From: Actinomycetota bacterium
Lineage (GTDB): Bacteria > Actinomycetota > Acidimicrobiia > Acidimicrobiales > Ilumatobacteraceae
Assembly: GCA_005800965.1 (NCBI GenBank)
Contig: SYEA01000102.1
Coordinates: 1-11,320 of the forward strand
DNA: 11,320 nt
Direction: 5' to 3'
Below the pieces are notes generated by a model that did not search any database, was not told where the DNA came from, and saw only the letters and a list, made by a program, of their open reading frames with translations. Both the position numbers and the translations under genes were made by a program. Shown in pieces: positions 6,763 to 11,320 of the stretch. The first letter of the stretch is position 1. Every line of letters begins with the position of its first letter.

Positions 6763-6803
6763 CGAGACTCACTCCGTGACGGTTGACTAAAGGGGTGCCA
6801 CGC

Positions 6804-8141
6804 ATGCTCGATGCCCAACGCGACTACGTACTGCGTACGGTCGAGGAACGCGGCATCCGATTGGTGCGTCTGTGGTTTACCGATGTGCTGGGCACTCTGA
6901 AAAGTTTTGCCATTAGCCCAGCCGAAATGGAAAACGCGCTCAACGACGGTATGAGTTTTGACGGCTCATCCATCGACGGATACGGCCGCGTGCAAGAAGC
7001 CGATGTGCTCGCCTTGCCCGACCCCAACACGTTTGAAGTACTGCCGTGGGTCGACGCCAAGTCCGCCGAGGCACGAGTCTTTTGTGACATTGCCCAGTTG
7101 GATGGCACACCGTTTGAGGGCGACCCACGACAAGTGTTGCGACGCAACCTGGAAGCCGCCCGCAAATTGGGCTTGGTGTTTTATGTTGCACCCGACGTCG
7201 AGTACTTCTATTTCGCTCCACGCAACGACGGTGGTCGACCAGTGCCACTTGACCAAGGCGGTTTTTTCGATCTCACCACCACGGATATCACCAGTTCCCT
7301 GCGCAAAGAAACCATCCGCACGCTCGAGACCATGAGTATTCCGGTCGAATACAGCTTTCACGAAGATTCACCCAGCCAACACGAAATTGATTTGCGCCAC
7401 ACCGACGCACTCACGATGGCCGACAGCATCATGACCTTCCGCTTCGTTGTGAAAGAGATTGCAGCGATGCGCGACGTGCATGCCACATTCATGCCCAAGC
7501 CGCTCGAAGGCGTGCAGGGCTCGGGCATGCACTTGCACTTGTCACTCTTCGAGGGCGACATGAACGCTTTCCATTCAGAGAGCGACCCTTACAATCTGAG
7601 CGACACCGCCAAGTCATTCATGGCTGGTTTGTTGCGCCACGCTGCCGAGATCACCGCAGTCACCAATCAAACCGTCAACAGTTACAAACGCCTCGTGCCT
7701 GGCTTTGAAGCCCCCGTGCATGTGTCGTGGGCGCGCAACAACCGCAGTGGTCTCATCCGCGTGCCGGTACCCAAGCGTGGCAGTGAACTCGCCACCCGAA
7801 TCGAACTGCGATCCCCCGACCCGGCCTGCAACCCTTATCTGGCTTTTTCTGTGATCTTGGCAGCTGGCTTGCGGGGCATCGAGGAAGGGTACGAACTCCC
7901 GAGTGAGGCCGACGCCAACTTGTTCGAAATGGGCGATGCGGCACTCACCAAATTGGGCATCGAACAACTGCCGCAGTCGCTCAACGATGCCTTGCGAGTA
8001 ATGGAGTCGTCACAGCTCGTTGCCGAAGCGCTTGGCGAGCACATTTTTGAATGGTTCCTGCGCAACAAGCGTGCTGAGTGGCGCAAATACAAAACGCACG
8101 TGTCGCAGTTTGAGATCGATACCTACCTGCGCTCCCTATGA
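6804..8141 (+). CDS. glnA2: Type I glutamine synthetase family protein, GlnA2-like
   Basis: This 445-residue dodecameric-type glutamine synthetase family enzyme most resembles actinobacterial GlnA2 (for example MLDAQRDYVLRTVEERGI then VRLWFTDVLG at 21-30). Active-site motifs are intact: SFDGSSIDG (51-59), DVEYFYF (131-137), GSGMHLHLSLFEG (239-251), NNRSGLIRVP (312-321) and RIELRSPDPACNPYLAF (332-348). At the place of the adenylylated Tyr of classical GlnA (NLYD) it has NLFE (372-375), so GlnE-type control is not expected. GlnA2/GlnA3 proteins of Streptomyces have been linked to gamma-glutamylation of polyamines, so true glutamine synthesis is not certain here. The start ATG 6804 has AAAGGGG 8 nt upstream; TTG 6783 is a worse choice. 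The stop overlaps the glnR-like start in ATGA, implying translational coupling. Confidence 0.93.
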   Translation: MLDAQRDYVLRTVEERGIRLVRLWFTDVLGTLKSFAISPAEMENALNDGMSFDGSSIDGYGRVQEADVLALPDPNTFEVLPWVDAKSAEARVFCDIAQLDGTPFEGDPRQVLRRNLEAARKLGLVFYVAPDVEYFYFAPRNDGGRPVPLDQGGFFDLTTTDITSSLRKETIRTLETMSIPVEYSFHEDSPSQHEIDLRHTDALTMADSIMTFRFVVKEIAAMRDVHATFMPKPLEGVQGSGMHLHLSLFEGDMNAFHSESDPYNLSDTAKSFMAGLLRHAAEITAVTNQTVNSYKRLVPGFEAPVHVSWARNNRSGLIRVPVPKRGSELATRIELRSPDPACNPYLAFSVILAAGLRGIEEGYELPSEADANLFEMGDAALTKLGIEQLPQSLNDALRVMESSQLVAEALGEHIFEWFLRNKRAEWRKYKTHVSQFEIDTYLRSL

Positions 8142-8827
8142 CCAGTACGGGATTGCTTGCTGTCTACCCGGACAACCCGAGTGTGGATCTGGCGCGCACG
8201 CTCGACTTGGCGAATTTCGCCTGGAAGGGCGTCGCCAACCCCGAGACGTTGGTCCGCTTGCAACCAACTGAGGGCTGGATGGGTGCAGTCGTGGCATGCG
8301 ACGAAGACCCCGAAGGTGGATGGGCATTGTGTCGCAACCTGCGCCGACTTGATCGGCCGGTCCAGCGCATCCTGGTGCTCATCACGGGGGCCCAGATTGC
8401 TGACCTCGAGATGCGCGACAATCTGTTTGACGATTTTCTGCTGACCCCGTTTCATCCACGCGAACTCGAAGCTCGACTGCGACATTTGTTCTACAACGAG
8501 ATTTCCGCACCCTCTGCAGTCGTTATCGAACACGCTGGGCTGCGATTGAATCTTGAGACATACCAGGCCACTTTCGATGGCCGGCCGCTCGACCTCACCT
8601 ACATGGAATACGAACTGCTCAAATACTTTGCCCACAACCCCGGCCGCGTGTATTCACGCGAAGTGCTCTTGTCAGAGGTATGGGGATACGAATACTTCGG
8701 TGGCGCGCGCACTGTTGACGTGCACGTGCGACGTTTGCGCGCCAAACTCGGCGAAGAACATGCTCATCTCATCGAAACCGTGCGCAGCGTCGGATACCGC
8801 TTCGGTGCATCAAAATGGCAGGGCTGA
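8138..8827 (+). CDS. glnR: GlnR-like OmpR-family orphan response regulator
   Basis: This 229-residue transcription factor is the likely regulator of nitrogen assimilation. The C-terminal winged-helix (Trans_reg_C) domain, about 130-225, is strongly GlnR-like: LDLTYMEYELLKYFAHNPGR (151-170), VWGYEYFGGARTVDVHVRRL (181-200), RAKLGEEH and TVRSVGYRF. The N-terminal receiver is atypical in the same way as GlnR. The beta-1 acidic pair is absent (LLAVYPDNP), Asp55 remains at the end of beta-3 (VVACDED), and the conserved Lys before Pro-Phe is Thr103 (LLTPF). No histidine kinase gene is adjacent. These features suggest phosphorylation-independent function, as known for GlnR. It overlaps the GlnA2-like gene by 4 nt, so it is made with its presumed targets. 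It ends with an 18-bp tail-to-tail overlap on the amidohydrolase. PhoP/MtrA-type regulators are less likely because of the receiver changes. Confidence 0.85.
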   Translation: MTSTGLLAVYPDNPSVDLARTLDLANFAWKGVANPETLVRLQPTEGWMGAVVACDEDPEGGWALCRNLRRLDRPVQRILVLITGAQIADLEMRDNLFDDFLLTPFHPRELEARLRHLFYNEISAPSAVVIEHAGLRLNLETYQATFDGRPLDLTYMEYELLKYFAHNPGRVYSREVLLSEVWGYEYFGGARTVDVHVRRLRAKLGEEHAHLIETVRSVGYRFGASKWQG

Positions 8828-10195
8828 TTGCTGCATAACTCGGGCCAAGCGCCCATGGGTCTCGAGCATCTCGGGCAACTTGTTGCTCACTAGTTGGTAA
8901 TCACGCACGACGACACGACCGTGCACAATCGTGTGTTTGGCACTTGTCGGCCCGCAACGCAGCCAGCCCTCGATCGGGTCATCCACCACGCCAGCAAATT
9001 GCGGGCCCTCGAGCGACCACACCGCAAGGTCCCCCACGCTGCCCACACTCAATTCACCGATTTCGCCCATTCGACCCAAACAACCTGCCCCACCCCGCGT
9101 TGCGCACTCCAGCGCCATGCGCGCCGTGCCCACTGCAGCCCCACTCGACAACTTGGCCAGCAGCATCGCTTGGCGTGCTTCGAGCCACAGCGATGCCGAG
9201 TCGGCCGAAGACGAACCGTCAACACCCAGCCCCACGTGCACACCTGCTGCCCGCAGCGACACCACCGGTGCGATGCCCGACGAAAGAATCATGTTGCTGC
9301 TCGGACAATGCGCCACACCTACACCTGCTGCCCCAAGCCGAATAATTTCTTCGGCGTTCGGTTTCACACAATGTGCCAACCACACGCGGTCACTCACCCA
9401 TCCGACATCTGCTAAATACTCAGTTGGCCGGCAACCAAACGTGGCAATTGAGAAAGCATCGTCTTCGTCATTTTCGGCAAAATGTGTGTGCAGCCGAACA
9501 TCGAGTCGTTCGGCCAATCGGGCTGAGTCGATCATCAATTGTTTGGTCACGCTGAATGGGGAACATGGCGCCAACGCCACTCGCACCATTGCCCCGCGTG
9601 CCCGGTCGTGATGTTGGGCGACAACTCGCTCACTCGTGGCCAAGATTTCGTCGTGATCTTGCACGACATCATCAGGTGGTAGCCCACCGTCTTTTTCCGA
9701 CAACGACATCGACCCATACGTTGGATGAAAGCGCATGCCAAGGTCGCGTGCAGCAGCAATTTCGGCAGCCAACAAGTCGCCAGCGCCCCGCGGATGCAGA
9801 TACAGATGATCCGACGAGGTGGTGCAACCCGAAAGCGCCAGTTCTGCCAACCCCACCCACGCCGACACATGAGCAGACTCCTCGTTGAGCCCCCGCCACA
9901 GCGGATACAGCGTGCGCAGCCAACCGAACAACGCCGAGTTGGTCATTGGGCCGTACGCCCGGGTCAGGTTCTGATACAGGTGGTGATGTGCATTGACGAG
10001 CCCTGGTGTCACCAGACAACCCCTTGCGTCTATTTGTTCGCGCGCCGCAGGATGCGCGCCAGTCCCAACTGCTGACACGAAGCCATTGGTGACTGCTACC
10101 CAGCCGTTGGGTATTTCTCGTCGTTCGTCATCGAGTGTGGCAAGCAACCGCGCCGAATGAACGACGAGGTCTACTGGTGACGAAGACGTGCTCAG
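8810..10195 (-). CDS. Amidohydrolase, probable 8-oxoguanine deaminase, apparent CTG start
   Basis: This metal-dependent deaminase belongs to the amidohydrolase superfamily (TrzA/AtzA-like group), closest in look to 8-oxoguanine deaminase, which turns 8-oxoguanine into urate and ammonia. Counting from the TTG at 10147, metal ligands are His54 and His56 in VNAHHHLYQN, His222 in LHTHFAEND (with Glu225), His259 in WLAHC and Asp310 in GVDGSSS. GCTTSSDHLYLHP (108-120) is typical of the group. TTG 10147 is the first usual start codon, but in-frame codons before it encode VDLVVHSARL, the expected first beta strand. No ATG, GTG or TTG exists between there and the upstream TGA at 10243-10241. CTG 10195 overlaps the preceding stop as CTGA, imitating the usual ATGA coupling, so I extend to it (461 residues). 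A related purine, pterin or triazine deaminase is possible. Confidence 0.8.
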   Translation of the reverse strand: MSTSSSPVDLVVHSARLLATLDDERREIPNGWVAVTNGFVSAVGTGAHPAAREQIDARGCLVTPGLVNAHHHLYQNLTRAYGPMTNSALFGWLRTLYPLWRGLNEESAHVSAWVGLAELALSGCTTSSDHLYLHPRGAGDLLAAEIAAARDLGMRFHPTYGSMSLSEKDGGLPPDDVVQDHDEILATSERVVAQHHDRARGAMVRVALAPCSPFSVTKQLMIDSARLAERLDVRLHTHFAENDEDDAFSIATFGCRPTEYLADVGWVSDRVWLAHCVKPNAEEIIRLGAAGVGVAHCPSSNMILSSGIAPVVSLRAAGVHVGLGVDGSSSADSASLWLEARQAMLLAKLSSGAAVGTARMALECATRGGAGCLGRMGEIGELSVGSVGDLAVWSLEGPQFAGVVDDPIEGWLRCGPTSAKHTIVHGRVVVRDYQLVSNKLPEMLETHGRLARVMQQSALPF

Positions 10196-10347
10196 GTATT
10201 GAGCTCGAGCAACTCGCTCGCTTCGTTGCGCTTGCGTGCGTCACGGTGGAGCGACTCACCGAGAAAGGCGGCGATGACAGCGGTGCCCAGCCCGACCAGA
10301 ATCGGAAACGACAACAAAAAGATTGCCAGGATGATGGCACCCAACAT
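10192..10347 (-). CDS. Small single-helix membrane protein
   Basis: This is a 51-residue protein of unknown function. Residues 2-30 form one hydrophobic helix (LGAIILAIFLLSFPILVGLG and on), followed by a charged tail HRDARKRNEASELLELNT that would lie in the cytoplasm under the positive-inside rule. The start ATG (10347-10345) is 4 nt after the ridA-family stop and its TGA overlaps the amidohydrolase start region by 4 nt, so it sits as the middle gene of a tightly packed operon. A longer reading in this frame would overlap the ridA gene with an Arg/Trp-rich, non-protein-like sequence, so it is not used. I recognise no family. It may be an anchor or partner for the neighbouring enzymes, but only the gene order suggests that. 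Confidence 0.7.
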   Translation of the reverse strand: MLGAIILAIFLLSFPILVGLGTAVIAAFLGESLHRDARKRNEASELLELNT

Positions 10348-10351
10348 CGCG

Positions 10352-10768
10352 TTACTTCTTGCGGCGTGGCGCCGACTTCTTGGCTGGCTTTGTTGATCCA
10401 GCGGGCTTTGTTGACTTAGCCACAGGCAAGTAGACCCACGCTTCAATTTCCACCGCACCGTTGGCCGGCAGTGATGCCACGCCAATCGTGCTGCGCGCCG
10501 GGCGATGCGAGCCGAAGCCAGCCACGTACGCCTCGTTGAACGTGGCAAACGTGTCCATGTCGGTAAGAAAGCACAGCGTCTTTACAACGTCGCTGAGTTT
10601 GGCTCCAACTCCGGCGAGATGATTCTGCAGATTGGCCATCGCCTGAGTGGTTTGGGCCTTCACGCCACCCTCTACGATGCTGCCGTCACGCAAGCCAAGT
10701 TGGCCAGAGACGATGATCCAATCGCCTGCGCGAACGACGGGTGTATACGGTCCGATTGGTGCTGCCAT
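10352..10768 (-). CDS. RidA/YjgF-family protein with Lys-rich C-terminal tail
   Basis: RidA-family proteins are small trimeric cytosolic enzymes that hydrolyse reactive enamine/imine intermediates, releasing ammonia, or have related deaminase roles. The product has 138 residues. The core (1-116) shows IGPYTPVVRAGDWIIVSGQ (5-23), MANLQNHLAGVGAKLSDVVK (44-63) and PARSTIGVASLP (90-101), in which Arg92 is the substrate-binding Arg of active RidA. Residues 117-138 form an extra tail rich in Lys, Pro, Ala and Ser that RidA proteins normally lack. The start ATG 10768-10766 precedes the conserved core directly; upstream codons are not RidA-like. No Shine-Dalgarno is seen; TAGCCT at -13 to -8 may be the -10 of a near-leaderless transcript. 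It heads an operon with the membrane peptide and the 8-oxoguanine-deaminase-like gene. Confidence 0.9.
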   Translation of the reverse strand: MAAPIGPYTPVVRAGDWIIVSGQLGLRDGSIVEGGVKAQTTQAMANLQNHLAGVGAKLSDVVKTLCFLTDMDTFATFNEAYVAGFGSHRPARSTIGVASLPANGAVEIEAWVYLPVAKSTKPAGSTKPAKKSAPRRKK

Positions 10769-10775
10769 ATTCGTA

Positions 10776-10781
10776 AGGCTA
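10776..10781 (-). promoter_or_regulatory. Putative -10 element for the ridA operon
   Basis: On the minus strand TAGCCT lies at -13 to -8 from the ridA-family ATG, one base off the position seen for the other putative leaderless genes here. There is no Shine-Dalgarno in the 42-bp divergent spacer. Confidence 0.3.
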
Positions 10782-10798
10782 GACGCAGCCGACCTCAC

Positions 10799-10804
10799 TA
10801 TCGT
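10799..10804 (+). promoter_or_regulatory. Putative -10 element for leaderless lipoprotein transcript
   Basis: TATCGT lies exactly at -12 to -7 from the GTG at 10811 and matches TAnnnT. No ribosome-binding site is present between it and the start; no convincing -35 was found. Confidence 0.4.
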
Positions 10805-10810
10805 TACCGC

Positions 10811-11320
10811 GTGGATACTGACCGCGTAAATCCATACTCCACCGCTGTGGGCAGTCGGCGAGCTTTTTTGCAAGAGTCGGGGCGAGTCGTTATCGCCAGT
10901 GCCGCATCACTTGGTATCGCATCGCTCCTGGCGGCCTGTGGTGGTGGCGACAACAGCGGCATGGCAGACAACGGCACGATAAATAACGGCATCGCCCTGC
11001 CTGATGATGTACAGATCGTCCAACGGTTCCCGCAAAATCTGGTGGCAGGACCGATTCGAATGCCCATTTCGTTGGCTAGCGGCGGGGGTCTGCTCACCAC
11101 GGGTGGACCAATCGCAACACCAACAGAACTCTCGGCACGCATCATGCGTATTGATGGCGAGCGTGATGAACTTGTGGTCGAAAATCTCATCGCGCCGCGT
11201 CACGATGCCGACTTGGCGACGCCCTATTGGCTGTTTCGCACTGCGATCAACGAGCCCGGGTTTTACCGTTTGATTTTGACCGCTGGCCCGAGTGACGGCG
11301 CAGCATTTCAGGTGTTTGCC
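10811..11320 (+). CDS. Tat-type secreted lipoprotein, C-terminus cut off by window edge
   Basis: The first 170 codons of an exported lipoprotein are present, open at the right edge. Seen: a twin-arginine signal (SRRAFLQ, residues 15-21), a hydrophobic stretch VVIASAASLGIASLLAAC and a lipobox LLAAC with Cys43 as the expected lipidated residue, then a Gly/Asp/Asn-rich linker. The visible mature part (about 60-170) looks like a beta-rich extracytoplasmic domain (FPQNLVAGPIRMPISLAS, then TPYWLFRTAINEPGFYRLIL and AFQVF), with no catalytic motif that I recognise. Some actinobacterial proteins of this look carry a thioredoxin-like domain further on; the missing part would decide. The start GTG 10811 is the only in-frame start before the twin arginines in the spacer. 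It is divergent from the ridA operon by 42 bp with a possible leaderless promoter. Confidence 0.8.
   Translation, partial: MDTDRVNPYSTAVGSRRAFLQESGRVVIASAASLGIASLLAACGGGDNSGMADNGTINNGIALPDDVQIVQRFPQNLVAGPIRMPISLASGGGLLTTGGPIATPTELSARIMRIDGERDELVVENLIAPRHDADLATPYWLFRTAINEPGFYRLILTAGPSDGAAFQVFA

Noticed and set aside
6775..6790. GTGAC-n6-CTAAA between the two glutamine synthetase genes as a second GlnR box
   Set aside because: Only the first half-site fits; the second mismatches at several positions, so it is indistinguishable from chance.
6783..6803. TTG start for the type I glutamine synthetase
   Set aside because: The AAAGGGG ribosome-binding site lies downstream of it and is correctly spaced for ATG 6804.
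8846..8858. GGGC/GCCC hairpin after the glnR stop as a terminator
   Set aside because: The stem is only 4 bp, has no following T-run and lies inside the amidohydrolase coding sequence.

Overview
The window looks like a chromosomal segment of a moderately GC-rich actinobacterium, most likely of the class Acidimicrobiia or a near relative. The pointers are an MshA-type glycosyltransferase (mycothiol pathway), an RsiG-type c-di-GMP anti-sigma module, a GlnR-type orphan response regulator beside two glutamine synthetases, many GTG starts, and TAnnnT promoter elements placed so that several transcripts would be leaderless. The placement is inference from protein resemblance; there is no rRNA or other marker. 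The window is densely coding: no gene-free stretch exceeds 300 bases, and the largest gaps are about 100-130 bp. I saw no tRNA, rRNA, CRISPR array, insertion sequence or attachment site.

Region 1 (1-1888, minus strand) reads as a three-gene operon. It begins with an unusual protein that joins a MoaD/ThiS-like ubiquitin fold (ending in Gly-Gly) to a C-terminal RsiG-like helical domain with a perfect c-di-GMP signature. An XRE-family repressor follows 3 nt later, then an mshA-like glycosyltransferase that runs off the left edge. The fusion protein is the most interesting object in the window.

Region 2 (1990-3806, plus strand) holds a histidine phosphatase and an MFS transporter 11 nt apart. 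The MFS gene ends tail-to-tail on nadE (3803-5548, minus), glutamine-dependent NAD+ synthetase; their stop codons interlock in one CTAG.

Region 3 (5549-8827, plus) is a nitrogen-assimilation cluster: a type II glutamine synthetase, a GlnA2-like type I glutamine synthetase, and a GlnR-like regulator overlapping it by 4 nt. The leader of the first gene holds an exact GAAAC-n6-GTCAC element resembling a GlnR half-box, which suggests the locus is controlled by its own regulator.

Region 4 (8810-10768, minus) reads ridA-family gene, a 51-aa single-helix membrane protein, and an 8-oxoguanine-deaminase-like amidohydrolase that seems to start at CTG within a 4-nt CTGA overlap. These fit purine/nitrogen salvage and imine detoxification next to the glutamine synthetase locus. 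Divergent from them, a Tat-type lipoprotein starts at 10811 and runs off the right edge. The type II glutamine synthetase and the RidA protein both carry Lys/Pro/Ala-rich C-terminal tails.
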